Position numbers and translations under genes: made by a program. Positions 24,797-33,223 of a stretch of DNA of 33,454 nt are shown one piece after another. The DNA comes from Acidaminococcales bacterium (GTDB lineage: Bacteria; Bacillota; Negativicutes; Acidaminococcales; JAISLQ01): assembly GCA_031290885.1 (NCBI GenBank), contig JAISLQ010000050.1:1-33454 (forward strand). The letters run 5' to 3'. The notes beneath the pieces were generated by a model. That model was given only the letters and a program-made list of their open reading frames with translations. It made no database searches and was not told the DNA's origin. Numbering within the stretch: the first letter of the stretch is position 1; the number at the start of each line of letters is the position of its first letter.

Positions 24797-24849
24797 GGCA
24801 ACGGCAAAATCGGAGAAAAGCCTTGCCGCCCGTTTGCCAAAGCCGCCGG

Positions 24850-25863
24850 TCATATATCATTGAGAATGCCCATTTTCTTCGCGCCGACAAACACCGCCGC
24901 AATGACCAAGCCGATAACCGCCAGGCCGGCCCAATTGACGTAACCGGTAAAAAACACCGCGCTGGCGCTGAGCGCCGCGCTGATGAGATACATGAGGAAA
25001 ACAGCTTGTTTCTGGCTCAATCCGGCCGCCAGCAGCCGGTGGTGCAAATGGCCTTTGTCCGGCTGGAAAATAGGTTTGCCGTTGCTGTAGCGCCTCAAAA
25101 TAGCGCAGCAGGTATCTATGATCGGCAGCCCCAAGGCGACCGCCGGCGTCAGAAGGGCAATGGCGGCCGCGCTCTTGACCACGCCGAATACCGAAATGGC
25201 CGCCAGCATATAGCCCAAGAACATACTGCCCGTATCGCCCATAAAAATAGAAGCCGGGTTGAAATTATACTTGATAAAGGCAAAGGTCGCGCCCGCCAAA
25301 GCGGCCGTCATCACCGCCACCGGATAAAGCCCGTTCTGGACGGCGACAAGGCAGACGGTCAAAGACGCGATCATCGACACCCCGGCCGCCAGGCCGTCCA
25401 GCCCGTCAATCAGATTGAGCGCGTTGGTCATGCTCACCACCCACAAAATGGTAACGGGGACGGAGAAATGATCCATATAAAGATAGCCGCCAGTGCCGGG
25501 GTAGGTAAGCCATTCGATTTTCACGCCGAACAGGACGAGCACGCCCGCCGCGGCTACCTGCCCCAGCAGTTTCAGCTTCGCCGGCAGCTGGCATATATCG
25601 TCAATAACGCCTATTATGACAATCAGCGTGCCGCCCAAAAGCAATCCGGCTATTTCATGACTTAAATGCACGCTGGCAAAAATGGCGGCGACAAAGCCCG
25701 CATATATGGCAAGGCCGCCCATGCGCGGCACGGGGGCTTTGTGCACCTTGCGGTGATCCGGCCGGTCGATCGCGCCTAACCTTGCCGCCAGCCGACTGAC
25801 CGGCGGCGTCAATATGTAACAGGCGGCCAGGCCTATGACAAACGCCACGACATAAGTATGCAA
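24850..25863 (-). CDS. wecA: Undecaprenyl-phosphate GlcNAc-1-phosphate transferase family (WecA/TagO-like)
   Basis: Integral membrane enzyme that loads a HexNAc-1-phosphate from its UDP-sugar onto undecaprenyl phosphate and starts polymer synthesis on the inner face of the membrane. The 337-residue protein is hydrophobic with about ten helices. It has the family motifs KVHKAPVPRMGGLA, VIDDICQLPAKLKL (DD pair), NALNLIDGLDGLAAG, FMGDTGSMFLGY and the HLHHRL loop that distinguishes WecA/TagO from MraY. In a diderm the product could be O-antigen or another envelope glycan; in monoderms it is teichoic acid. I chose TTG 25863, eight bases after GGGAGGG; in-frame upstream starts would extend into a hairpin. 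Confidence 0.88.
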   Translation of the reverse strand: MHTYVVAFVIGLAACYILTPPVSRLAARLGAIDRPDHRKVHKAPVPRMGGLAIYAGFVAAIFASVHLSHEIAGLLLGGTLIVIIGVIDDICQLPAKLKLLGQVAAAGVLVLFGVKIEWLTYPGTGGYLYMDHFSVPVTILWVVSMTNALNLIDGLDGLAAGVSMIASLTVCLVAVQNGLYPVAVMTAALAGATFAFIKYNFNPASIFMGDTGSMFLGYMLAAISVFGVVKSAAAIALLTPAVALGLPIIDTCCAILRRYSNGKPIFQPDKGHLHHRLLAAGLSQKQAVFLMYLISAALSASAVFFTGYVNWAGLAVIGLVIAAVFVGAKKMGILNDI

Positions 25864-25877
25864 ACCGGCAACCCTCC

Positions 25878-25894
25878 CTCTGCCGAAGGCAGAG
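25878..25894 (-). promoter_or_regulatory. Hairpin abutting the wecA ribosome site
   Basis: CTCTGCC and GGCAGAG (25888-25894 and 25878-25884) form a seven-pair stem with a three-base loop, and its last base touches the GGGAGGG ribosome site at 25872-25878. It may position or limit ribosome entry; the effect is inferred. Confidence 0.45.
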
Positions 25895-25924
25895 CCGTAT
25901 CCGATAAAATATGACATCACCGTA

Positions 25925-25954
25925 AGTTTACATTATTTACCGCCCTGTTGTCAA
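25925..25954 (-). promoter_or_regulatory. Promoter candidate upstream of wecA
   Basis: Minus-strand TTGACA (25949-25954, perfect -35) lies 18 bases from TAAACT (25925-25930). The leader of about 55 bases includes the hairpin next to the wecA ribosome site. Remaining bases to 26000 show only GC-rich complementarity (AAGCGCCCGCTTTAGGGCGC) that might act as a weak terminator after the deaminase gene. Confidence 0.55.
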
Positions 25955-26000
25955 TTCGCCGGCCACCGCGCCCTAAAGCGGGCGCTTTTCGCCGCCCCGG

Positions 26001-26459
26001 CTATGGGAGCGACAAAACGGCCAATTGTATTCCGGCCTCGTTCAGCATGTTTTCCGCCAACTCGTCAGGGTAAGGATGGGCGAAAACTATTTTTTCCACG
26101 CCGGCGTTGATCAGCATTTTCGCGCAAACCACGCAGGGCTGATGGGTACAGTAAAGCGTTGAGCCGGCAATGGGCACGCCGTGCAGGGCCGCCTGGATGA
26201 TCGCGTTTTGTTCGGCGTGCAGGCCGCGGCAAAGTTCGTGCATTTTCCCGGACGGCACGTTGAGCTTCTGCCGCAGGCAACCGGTTTCGCCGCAATGTTT
26301 AAGGCCTTGCGGCGCGCCGTTATAGCCTGTCGCCAATATACGCTTGTTTTTTACGAGCAAAGCGCCCACGGCGCGCCTTAAACAGGTAGATCTTTTCCCG
26401 GCGGCCAAGGCAAATTCCATGAAATATTCGTCCCAGTCCGGGCGGGTTATATCGCGCAT
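26001..26459 (-). CDS. dCMP deaminase (ComEB family)
   Basis: Deaminates dCMP to dUMP, the substrate of thymidylate synthase. The 152-residue protein has the zinc deaminase signature: [12 protein letters not shown] (zinc histidine and catalytic glutamate) and [16 protein letters not shown] (zinc cysteines). It also has [19 protein letters not shown] at the N terminus, as in ComEB-type enzymes. ATG 26459 follows AAAAGGATAG. It lies downstream of glyA, which makes the methylene-tetrahydrofolate used in the same thymidylate step, so the two are metabolically linked. Substrate dCMP rather than a related base is inferred from family resemblance. Confidence 0.9.
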   Translation of the reverse strand: MRDITRPDWDEYFMEFALAAGKRSTCLRRAVGALLVKNKRILATGYNGAPQGLKHCGETGCLRQKLNVPSGKMHELCRGLHAEQNAIIQAALHGVPIAGSTLYCTHQPCVVCAKMLINAGVEKIVFAHPYPDELAENMLNEAGIQLAVLSLP

Positions 26460-26502
26460 GGATAACTATCCTTTTCCTGCAAAATACTGCTCTTGGCTGA
26501 AA

Positions 26503-26604
26503 TAGCGGCCATTTGCGGCTTTTGCCGCGCCGCTTTGTCCAAAATCTCCGTCGCTACGGGCTGTGCGGCGTTTTGCGCCACGCGGGGCGGCGAATTGGCC
26601 GCTA
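26503..26604 (-). repeat. Inverted-repeat element C between glyA and the dCMP deaminase gene
   Basis: TAGCGGCCA (26503-26511) and TGGCCGCTA (26596-26604) bound about 100 bases that resemble the core of element A in the same orientation: GGCGCAAAACGC against GGCACAAAACGC, and GCGGCGCGGCAAAA against GGCGGGGCGGCAAAA. The arms differ from those of A and B, and the element is shorter, so it may be a truncated copy. It fills most of the 175-base gap 26460-26634, which contains no gene. Confidence 0.6.
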
Positions 26605-26634
26605 AATTTCGTCCGTGTTTTTGCCGGGGGCATA

Positions 26635-27879
26635 TCAGCTGATTTCGGGGTAGAGCGGGTAACTGCCGCAAAGCTTCGCTACCCTGAGCGATGACTGGGC
26701 GGCGGCCGCCCGGTCGCCGGCGTTTTTCAGCGCAAGGGCGATAATCGCCGCGACTTCCCCCATCGCGCCCTCGTCAAAGCCGCGAGTGGTTGCCGCCGCC
26801 GTTCCCAGCCTTATGCCGCTGGTAACAAACGGGCTGGCCGGATCGAAAGGTATGGCGTTCTTGTTGACCGTAATGCCGACCGCGTCAAGCAATTTTTCCG
26901 CGTCCTTGCCGGTTATGCCCTGCGGCCGAAGATCGAGCAGCATCATGTGGTTGTCGGTGCCGCCGGACACTACGCGAAAGCCCGCCTTGGTCAGTTCCGC
27001 GGCCAAAACCGCCGCGTTTTTAATCACGTTTTGCTGGTAGCGTTTAAATTCCGGCGTCGCCGCCTCCGCGAAAGAAACCGCTTTGGCGGCTATGACATGC
27101 ATTAAGGGGCCGCCCTGGATGCCCGGAAAAATAGTCTTGTCAATTGTCTTGGCGTATTTTTCCTTGCAAAGGATCATGCCGCCGCGCGGCCCGCGCAGCG
27201 TCTTGTGCGTGGTGGTAGTTACAAAGTCGGCGCAAGGCACGGGCGACGGATGAAGGCCTGCGGCAATGATGCCGGCCACATGCGCCATATCCACCATGAA
27301 GAGGCAGCCCGCTTCTTTGGCGATCGCGGCCATTCTCTCATAGTCTATGAACCGCGAATAGGCGCTCGCCCCGGCCACGAGCAATTTGGGCTTGTGCTCA
27401 AGCGCCAAGGCGCGCAAAAGGTCGTAGTCAATGGTTTCTTCCCGTTCGGTTACGCCGTAAGGCACGATTTTGTATAAAAGGCCGGAGAAGTTCACCGGGC
27501 TGCCGTGGGTCAAATGCCCGCCGTGCGCCAGGTTCATGCCCAAAATGGCATCGCCCGGCTGCAAAACGGAAAAATACACCGCCATATTGGCCTGGGCGCC
27601 GGAATGTGGCTGCACATTGGCGTGCTCCGCGCCGAACAGTCCCTTTGCCCGTTCAATCGCGAGCGTTTCCACTTCATCCACATATTCGCAGCCGCCATAA
27701 TAGCGTTTGCCCGGATAGCCTTCGGCGTACTTGTTGGTCAGTACGCTGCCCAGCGCCTCCAGAACGGGATAGCTGACGAAGTTCTCGGACGCGATCAGTT
27801 CGATTTTGTCCCGCTGGCGGTTCAGTTCCCTGACAATGGCGCTATGGAGCTCTTTGTCCGTATTTTTCAGCAAAGTCAT
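26635..27879 (-). CDS. glyA: Serine hydroxymethyltransferase
   Basis: PLP enzyme that interconverts serine and glycine and makes 5,10-methylene-tetrahydrofolate. The 414-residue protein has [48 protein letters not shown], the PLP-binding lysine in [17 protein letters not shown], and [17 protein letters not shown] 27879 is the only good start; the nearest ribosome site (GGGGG) is about 12 bases away, which is long. It lies 45 bases after rpiB, as in Bacillus. Confidence 0.98.
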   Translation of the reverse strand: MTLLKNTDKELHSAIVRELNRQRDKIELIASENFVSYPVLEALGSVLTNKYAEGYPGKRYYGGCEYVDEVETLAIERAKGLFGAEHANVQPHSGAQANMAVYFSVLQPGDAILGMNLAHGGHLTHGSPVNFSGLLYKIVPYGVTEREETIDYDLLRALALEHKPKLLVAGASAYSRFIDYERMAAIAKEAGCLFMVDMAHVAGIIAAGLHPSPVPCADFVTTTTHKTLRGPRGGMILCKEKYAKTIDKTIFPGIQGGPLMHVIAAKAVSFAEAATPEFKRYQQNVIKNAAVLAAELTKAGFRVVSGGTDNHMMLLDLRPQGITGKDAEKLLDAVGITVNKNAIPFDPASPFVTSGIRLGTAAATTRGFDEGAMGEVAAIIALALKNAGDRAAAAQSSLRVAKLCGSYPLYPEIS

Positions 27880-27924
27880 TTCAACAGTGTTCCCCCTTAA
27901 ATAATGCCATATTGCCGATTTTCA

Positions 27925-28356
27925 TTATGTTTTATCTATCATCGCCAAGCGGCGCGTGTGCCGGCCGCCGGTAAATTCCGTCTCCAGCCAGCTTCTTGTT
28001 ATAAGAAGCGCCAATCCTGGCCCGATTGTCCGTCCGCCCAGGCAAAGCACATTGGCGTCGTTATGTTCGCGGCTCATCCGCGCGGAAAATTCGTCGCCGC
28101 ACAAAGCGGCCCTTATGCCTGAGAACCGATTGGCGGCAATTGACATGCCCACGCCGGTTCCGCAAATAAGTATGCCGCGCGCGAAACGCCCGTCTTTTAT
28201 GGCGGCACAAACGCGCGCGGCTATTTCGGGATAATCGGCCGGCTTCTCGTCAAACACGCCGTAATCCTCAAAGTCCATGCCCGCCTCGGACAACAAGCCC
28301 TTTACGCTCTCTTTCAGTTTATAGCCGCCGTGATCGCAAGATAGCACGATTTTCAC
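27925..28356 (-). CDS. rpiB: Ribose-5-phosphate isomerase B
   Basis: Interconverts ribose 5-phosphate and ribulose 5-phosphate in the pentose phosphate pathway. The 143-residue protein opens with KIVLSCDHGGYKLKE, has the active-site cysteine in GILICGTGVGMSIAANR and a SREHNDANVLCLGGRTIG segment, all typical of the RpiB/LacAB family. Start is GTG 28356, overlapping the stop of the phosphatase gene by four bases (GTGA). RpiB rather than galactose-6-phosphate isomerase LacB is inferred from the chromosomal context before glyA. Confidence 0.94.
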   Translation of the reverse strand: MKIVLSCDHGGYKLKESVKGLLSEAGMDFEDYGVFDEKPADYPEIAARVCAAIKDGRFARGILICGTGVGMSIAANRFSGIRAALCGDEFSARMSREHNDANVLCLGGRTIGPGLALLITRSWLETEFTGGRHTRRLAMIDKT

Positions 28357-28820
28357 TTTTCATCACCCAACATTACGGTTATTTTTTCCATTGCCTGCCC
28401 GAGCATGTCTTCCAGCCGGGCGGCGCAGGCTTCGTATTCTTCGCCGCCGCCGCCGAAAGGATCCGGCACGTCGCCGCCGCCGCAAAAATCCCCCAACAGG
28501 AAGGCTTTTCCCCGCGCGGCCGGGAAAGAAGCTGTTAATGCCCCGAGCTGAGCCAAAGTCATGGTGATAATGACATCCGCCCGGCCAACGGTCTCCGCGT
28601 CCACCGCGCGCGCGAAAAAACCGCCCGGCTCAATCCCCCTTTTGCGCATGGACACCCGCGCCGCCGCCGCCATTTCGTCGCCCGCGCGGGCGCAAAGCCC
28701 GGCGGACAGTACATGGAGCCGGCCGGACAGGCCTTTGTCTTTTATTTTGCGCAGCAAAAGAAATTGCGCCATCGGGCTGCGGCAAGTGTTGCCGCTGCAA
28801 ACAAAAAGGACTGTGTGCAT
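28353..28820 (-). CDS. ywlE: Low-molecular-weight phosphatase, protein-arginine phosphatase type (YwlE-like)
   Basis: Cytoplasmic phosphatase of the low-molecular-weight PTP fold, 155 residues. The P-loop is VCSGNTCRSPMA, with nucleophile Cys and catalytic Arg. The general acid is in VPDPFGGG. The threonine in GNTCRS is the residue that in Bacillus YwlE selects phospho-arginine over phospho-tyrosine. It is the first gene after a good promoter at 28852-28880 and is coupled to rpiB by a four-base overlap. The order tsaC, ywlE, rpiB, glyA is conserved in Firmicutes. Specificity is predicted from that single position and context; the partner arginine kinase (McsB) is not in the window. Confidence 0.85.
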   Translation of the reverse strand: MHTVLFVCSGNTCRSPMAQFLLLRKIKDKGLSGRLHVLSAGLCARAGDEMAAAARVSMRKRGIEPGGFFARAVDAETVGRADVIITMTLAQLGALTASFPAARGKAFLLGDFCGGGDVPDPFGGGGEEYEACAARLEDMLGQAMEKITVMLGDEK

Positions 28821-28851
28821 CGCAAAAGTTATCCCCGCCTATGTCATATAT

Positions 28852-28880
28852 ATCATATCAAAGAAAACAGGCTTGCGCAA
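28852..28880 (-). promoter_or_regulatory. Extended -10 promoter upstream of the phosphatase gene
   Basis: Minus-strand TGATATGAT (28852-28860, extended -10) with TTGCGC (28875-28880) 17 bases upstream of TATGAT. It lies about 32 bases before the phosphatase ATG and likely drives ywlE-rpiB-glyA. Confidence 0.55.
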
Positions 28881-28931
28881 TCGCAATCAATCCCGCCGCC
28901 TGCCCGCGCCGCGACCGGCCGGCCGCCCTTT

Positions 28932-29963
28932 TCAGCCAAAAACAAAAAACTTGCCGCCGGCCGCTTTAAAAAGGCGGTTGTTGACCGCCCGGCCTATTCC
29001 CGCCGCAGCGACCGGCTGCGCCAAGATAAGTTCCGCCCCGCGCCGGTCAAATTCCCGCAGCCATTGATAAAGATTGGCCGCCAGCAGCCCGTAGTCCTGT
29101 TCGCCGCGCCAACCGCCCAGGCCGATGATCCCTGCCGGCAGGTCGTCTAAAAGGTCGCGTCCGGCCAGTACGCCGACGCGCGATCTCCCTTGCCCCTGGC
29201 TTATGAGAAAAGCGGCGAGACGTGCCGCGTCAGCCGGCGACAAGAGATAAAGCGGCGCCCGCGGCGCGTAATGGCGATACTTCATGCCAGGCGAACGGGG
29301 CGCGCCGCTGCCTTGCTCCCCTTCCCGCACGGGCGACACCTTTTCTATGTCTTCGCGCGTAACCGCGCCCGGGCGCAATATAACCGGCGGGGAAACCGCG
29401 CAGTCCACTACGGTCGATTCTATTCCCCACGCGGCGCTGCCGCCGTCAATTATCCCCCCGATCCTGCCCATGAGGTCGTCGGCCACAGCTTGGGCTTCGG
29501 TAGGGCTGGGGCGGCCGGAAATGTTCGCCGAAGGCGCGGCCAGCGGCGTACCGCAAATGTTTATGAACCGGGCCGCCACCGGATGCGACGGCATCCTGAC
29601 CGCCACAGTATCAAGCCCCGCCGTTACGGCGTCGGGTACCTGCCGCCTTTTTTTCAAGACAAGCGTAAGTGGGCCTGGCCAGAAATTTTCAATGAATTTT
29701 TCCGCGCAATCCGGCACTTCTCGCGCCAAAAGCCTTATTTTTCCTTTGTCGGCAATGTGCAGGATGAGCGGATTGTCCGCCGGGCGCCCTTTGGCGGCAA
29801 AAATTTTTTTCACCGCCGTTTCGGACAGGCCGTCGGCGCCCAGCCCGTAAACCGTCTCCGTTGGAAACGCCACCGTGCCGCCGCCCCGGATCAGGGCGGC
29901 GGCTTCCGACAAAGCGGCGGTATTGTCTTTGCCTCGTTCCAGCCGCCAAAGCAGCGTACGCAT
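28932..29963 (-). CDS. tsaC: L-threonylcarbamoyladenylate synthase (Sua5/YwlC type)
   Basis: Makes threonylcarbamoyl-AMP from threonine, bicarbonate and ATP, the first step of the universal tRNA t6A37 modification. The 343-residue protein has a YrdC/TsaC domain (about 10-200): GGGTVAFPTETVYGLGADGL, KKIFAAKGRPADNPLILHI (KxR site), NFWPGPLTLVLKK and APSANISGRPSPT. A linker with SPGMKYRHYAP follows, then a C-terminal Sua5 domain. The two-domain form matches Sua5/YwlC rather than the short TsaC. The start ATG 29963 directly follows the prmC stop at 29964. Confidence 0.95.
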   Translation of the reverse strand: MRTLLWRLERGKDNTAALSEAAALIRGGGTVAFPTETVYGLGADGLSETAVKKIFAAKGRPADNPLILHIADKGKIRLLAREVPDCAEKFIENFWPGPLTLVLKKRRQVPDAVTAGLDTVAVRMPSHPVAARFINICGTPLAAPSANISGRPSPTEAQAVADDLMGRIGGIIDGGSAAWGIESTVVDCAVSPPVILRPGAVTREDIEKVSPVREGEQGSGAPRSPGMKYRHYAPRAPLYLLSPADAARLAAFLISQGQGRSRVGVLAGRDLLDDLPAGIIGLGGWRGEQDYGLLAANLYQWLREFDRRGAELILAQPVAAAGIGRAVNNRLFKAAGGKFFVFG

Positions 29964-30839
29964 TTAAAATCCGCCTTCCGAAACAAGCGCCGTCCGGTCA
30001 AGCCCGGCGTAATCCTTAATCACCGCGCAGCGCGCAAACCCGGCCTCTCGCGCCATGTCCGACACGGCGGCGGCCTGCGTGGAGCCAATCTCCAAAAAAA
30101 TACTTCCGCCTGCCGCCAGCAGCCTTTTGCCCCGCCCCAGGATCAGCCGGTAAAAACGCAGCCCGTCCCTTCCACCGTCCAAAGCCAAAAGCGGCTCTTT
30201 CCGCACCTCACGCGACAGCGCGGCGATTTCGCCGCTCGGGACGTAAGGCGGGTTGGAAATTATCAGGTCGAATTTTTCCGCGTCCGCGCAATCAAAAAAG
30301 TCGCCGATGTCAGAATTTATAAATTCTATCCGCCCGGCCAGGGAAAACTTTTCCGCGTTTTTTTTGGCCAGCCCCAAAGCGGCCAAGGATATGTCAAGCG
30401 CCACGGCGCGCGCGTCCGGGCAGCTTCGCAATACGCTTATGGCCAATGCCCCGCTGCCTGTGCCGGCATCCAAAAACCGCGCCTTTTTCCCTCGGCAGTA
30501 TTTTATCGCCGCTTCCGCCAAAAACTCCGTTTCCGGGCGCGGAATCAAAACATCCGGGCTGACGGCAAACTCCATGCCCATGAAACTCTTCCGCCCCGTT
30601 ATATAGGCTATTGGCTCCCCGCCCGCCCTGCGCCTGACAAGTTCCCGGTAAGCGTCTATTTCCGCCTCTTCCAGCGGCTGGTCAAAATGAACGTAAAGAT
30701 ATACCCTGTCTTTCCCGAGAATGTGGCAAAGCAGCATTTCCGCGTCCAGTCGCGGGTTTTCCACGGACCGGCCAATGAAATACCGCTTTGTCAGGTCAAT
30801 GAGCTCATTGATTTTTCGCGCCTGGCTTTTGCCTTTCAT
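29964..30839 (-). CDS. prmC: Release factor glutamine methyltransferase
   Basis: Methylates the glutamine of the GGQ motif in release factors RF1 and RF2. The 291-residue protein has an N-terminal helical domain, the PxYITGRKSFMGMEF segment (family: ITG..F.G), VLIPRPETEFL, the SAM-binding FLDAGTGSGALAISVL and the catalytic NPPY in IISNPPYVPSGE. It sits immediately after its substrate gene prfA, which supports the call. The start is uncertain: GTG 30845 overlaps the prfA stop; ATG 30839, two codons later, has AGGCG at about eight bases and is my choice. Confidence 0.95.
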   Translation of the reverse strand: MKGKSQARKINELIDLTKRYFIGRSVENPRLDAEMLLCHILGKDRVYLYVHFDQPLEEAEIDAYRELVRRRAGGEPIAYITGRKSFMGMEFAVSPDVLIPRPETEFLAEAAIKYCRGKKARFLDAGTGSGALAISVLRSCPDARAVALDISLAALGLAKKNAEKFSLAGRIEFINSDIGDFFDCADAEKFDLIISNPPYVPSGEIAALSREVRKEPLLALDGGRDGLRFYRLILGRGKRLLAAGGSIFLEIGSTQAAAVSDMAREAGFARCAVIKDYAGLDRTALVSEGGF

Positions 30840-30841
30840 TA

Positions 30842-31909
30842 TCACCGCGCCTGTTTCAGGCGTTCGCCCTGAACGGCGGCGGCCAGCCCGTCTGTCAGTT
30901 CTTTCAGGCCGCCGTTCAAAACCTCTTCCAATTTATGTAGGTTCAGGCCGATTCGATGGTCGGTTACCCGGCCTTGCGGGAAATTGTAAGTCCTTATCCT
31001 TTCGCTGCGATCGCCCGTCCCAACCTGATTTTTACGGCTCTCCGCCACCGCCGCGCGCTGGCCTTCCCGCGCCGCTTCCAAAAGTTTGGCCCTTAATACG
31101 CGCATACATTTTTCCCGGTTCTGCAGTTGGGATTTTTCATCCTGGCACTGCACAACTATTCCCGTCGGCAAGTGCGTAATCCGTACCGCCGATTCGGTCT
31201 TGTTGACATACTGGCCGCCGGCGCCGCTGGCGCAATAAGTGTCTATCCGCAAATCAACGGGGTTTATTTCCACCTCAACGTCTTCGGCTTCCGGCAAAAC
31301 CGCCACAGTTACGGTCGAGGTATGTATCCGGCCGCCGGATTCAGTTTCCGGCACCCTCTGCACGCGGTGCACGCCGCTTTCGTATTTCAGCCGGCCATAC
31401 GCCCCGTCCCCGTGAATCATTACAATGACTTCTTTAAAGCCGCCCAGTCCTGTGGGGTTGGCATCCATAAATTCGACGCGCCAGCCTTCGCTTTCCGCGT
31501 AACGGCTGTACATGCGGATAAGATCGCCCGCAAAAAGCGCCGCTTCGTCGCCGCCCGCGCCGCCGCGAATTTCAAGGATCGCGTTTTTTTCGTCATTTTC
31601 GTCTTTGGGCAAAAGCAACATTTTCAGTTCTTGTTCCGCCGCGCCGATCTTTTTTTTGGCCGCGTCAAACTCGTTTTGCGCCAGAGACAGCATTTCCGTG
31701 TCGGTTTCTTCTCGCAGCAGGGTTTGCGCGTCCGAAAGGTCGGCCAATATTTTTTTGTATTCGCGGAATTTTTCCACCAAATCCGTAAGACGCGCGCGTT
31801 CCCGGGTATATTTTTGCCATTCGCCCTGGCGCGCGATAACGTCCGGGTCGCTTATTTTGTTTTCCAGATCAAGATAATGATCTTCAATCGCCTGCAGTTT
31901 GCTCAACAT
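30842..31909 (-). CDS. prfA: Peptide chain release factor 1
   Basis: Recognises UAA and UAG in the ribosome and triggers release of the peptide. The 355-residue protein has the GGQ motif in [16 protein letters not shown] and the codon-reading PxT tripeptide as Pro-Glu-Thr in [19 protein letters not shown], which marks RF1 as opposed to the SPF of RF2. [20 protein letters not shown] is conserved. ATG 31909 lies 18 bases after the DUF1385 gene. It is followed by its methyltransferase prmC. Confidence 0.97.
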   Translation of the reverse strand: MLSKLQAIEDHYLDLENKISDPDVIARQGEWQKYTRERARLTDLVEKFREYKKILADLSDAQTLLREETDTEMLSLAQNEFDAAKKKIGAAEQELKMLLLPKDENDEKNAILEIRGGAGGDEAALFAGDLIRMYSRYAESEGWRVEFMDANPTGLGGFKEVIVMIHGDGAYGRLKYESGVHRVQRVPETESGGRIHTSTVTVAVLPEAEDVEVEINPVDLRIDTYCASGAGGQYVNKTESAVRITHLPTGIVVQCQDEKSQLQNREKCMRVLRAKLLEAAREGQRAAVAESRKNQVGTGDRSERIRTYNFPQGRVTDHRIGLNLHKLEEVLNGGLKELTDGLAAAVQGERLKQAR

Positions 31910-31927
31910 AATCCTACCTCTTATAAA

Positions 31928-32839
31928 TCAGCCGGCAAAACCCAGGCCCCGCCCTTCGCCGCCGGCCGCCCCTTCCGCGGCCGCCTCCGGCAAAACCGCT
32001 TCCAGGGCTTTTACCGCCACTTCTATCTGTTCGCCGGACGGCTCGCGGGTGGTCAGTTTTTGCAGCAAAAGGCCGGGCATTATCAGCAGCCTGACCAACC
32101 GATATTGGAAATTGTTTCCGGCAAAACGGATTATTTCATAACTTATGCCGGCCACCGCCGGCATCAAAAGCACCCGTGAAACGATCCGCCAAAGAAGGCT
32201 CGGCCAGCCCAAAAACGCAAAGATGACTATGCTTATTACCATCACGATAAGCAGGAAATTGGTCCCGCAGCGCGGATGCAGCGTACTGAATCCCTGTATC
32301 TTCTCAGGCGTAAGTTCCGCCCCCGCCTCATAAGCGTTAATGGTCTTGTGTTCGGCGCCGTGATACTGAAATACCCGCCGTATATCTTTCATCAGGGAAA
32401 TTCCCACGACATACAGCAAAAAAATGGCAAGCCGCAACAAGCCTTCCGCCATGTTCAGCCAGAAATGACCGAAGCCGCTGCCGGACAGAAACCTCGCCAT
32501 ATAGGTGGGTATGACAATAAAAAGCAAGACCGCCAAAAAAACGGCAAAAGCCATAGTCAACGCCAAATCGCGCGCGGTAAGCTGCTCCCCTTCTTCGCCC
32601 GCTTCCCGGGCCGACCAGGAAAGTTCCCTTATCCCACAGGCAAGCGATTCGGCAAGCATGACGAAGCCGCGCAGAAAAGGCTTTTTCAAGATAGGATGCC
32701 GGGAAGCGATGGTTACAAACGGCTTTTTGTTTACGACTATTTCGCCGTCAGGTTTGCGCACGGCCGTGGCCAGCCCGGACGGACCCCGCATCATGACGCC
32801 CTCGATTACCGCTTGTCCGCCGATAGGATTTTTCTCCAT
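31928..32839 (-). CDS. DUF1385 family membrane protein (YqhQ-like)
   Basis: Integral membrane protein of unknown function, 303 residues. The N-terminal GGQAVIEGVMMRGPSGLATA and the central YHGAEHKTINAYEAG, TLHPRCGTNFLLIVMVISI are hallmarks of the DUF1385 family, with a conserved His/Glu/His cluster that may bind metal (my inference). Four or five hydrophobic helices lie between about 100 and 250. The C-terminal tail is rich in Ala and Glu. I chose ATG 32839 behind GGGAG; the frame is open 28 codons further up but lacks a ribosome site. It sits between rpmE and prfA, a conserved Firmicutes order. Confidence 0.88.
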   Translation of the reverse strand: MEKNPIGGQAVIEGVMMRGPSGLATAVRKPDGEIVVNKKPFVTIASRHPILKKPFLRGFVMLAESLACGIRELSWSAREAGEEGEQLTARDLALTMAFAVFLAVLLFIVIPTYMARFLSGSGFGHFWLNMAEGLLRLAIFLLYVVGISLMKDIRRVFQYHGAEHKTINAYEAGAELTPEKIQGFSTLHPRCGTNFLLIVMVISIVIFAFLGWPSLLWRIVSRVLLMPAVAGISYEIIRFAGNNFQYRLVRLLIMPGLLLQKLTTREPSGEQIEVAVKALEAVLPEAAAEGAAGGEGRGLGFAG

Positions 32840-32919
32840 GCTTTCGCTCCCCAACTTATACAAACAGGGCAGAGCCAAAAACGCCCTGCCCAAGTTGCCG
32901 CCAAATGTCGGCGCCGGTT

Positions 32920-33123
32920 TCAAACATTCTCGCCGTAGCGTTTTTTGAATTTCTCAATGCGCCCGCGCGCGGCTACATTGCGTTGCTGGCCGGTAAAAAA
33001 CGGATGGCATTTGGAACAAACGTCTACCCGCAAATTTTTCCGCACCGACCCTGTTTCAAACGCATTGCCGCAAGCGCAGACTACCTTGGTCACCCCAAAA
33101 TCAGGATGTATTTTCTCTTTCAC
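32920..33123 (-). CDS. rpmE: 50S ribosomal protein L31 (zinc-binding type)
   Basis: Large-subunit ribosomal protein, 67 residues. [20 protein letters not shown] and [16 protein letters not shown] give four cysteines (CxC and CxxC), the zinc-containing C+ form of L31. GTG 33123 follows GGGAGG by eight bases; longer frames upstream lack support. A zinc-free paralogue often exists elsewhere in genomes and would be de-repressed under zinc starvation; none is visible here. It precedes the DUF1385 gene by 80 bases. Confidence 0.97.
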   Translation of the reverse strand: MKEKIHPDFGVTKVVCACGNAFETGSVRKNLRVDVCSKCHPFFTGQQRNVAARGRIEKFKKRYGENV

Positions 33124-33223
33124 GCCTGTTGCCTCCCTTTCCGTTTCGTGCATCATCCCGACGATGCGCTTTTTTAATTGCCGTACGGGCCGTTGTTTTA
33201 TTGTTTCGCCCGCCAAAGCGCCG

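Noticed and set aside
29190-30872. Long plus-strand open frame of 560 codons
   Set aside because: It lies antisense to tsaC and prmC, is basic and low in recognisable motifs, and comes from GC-biased third positions of the real genes.
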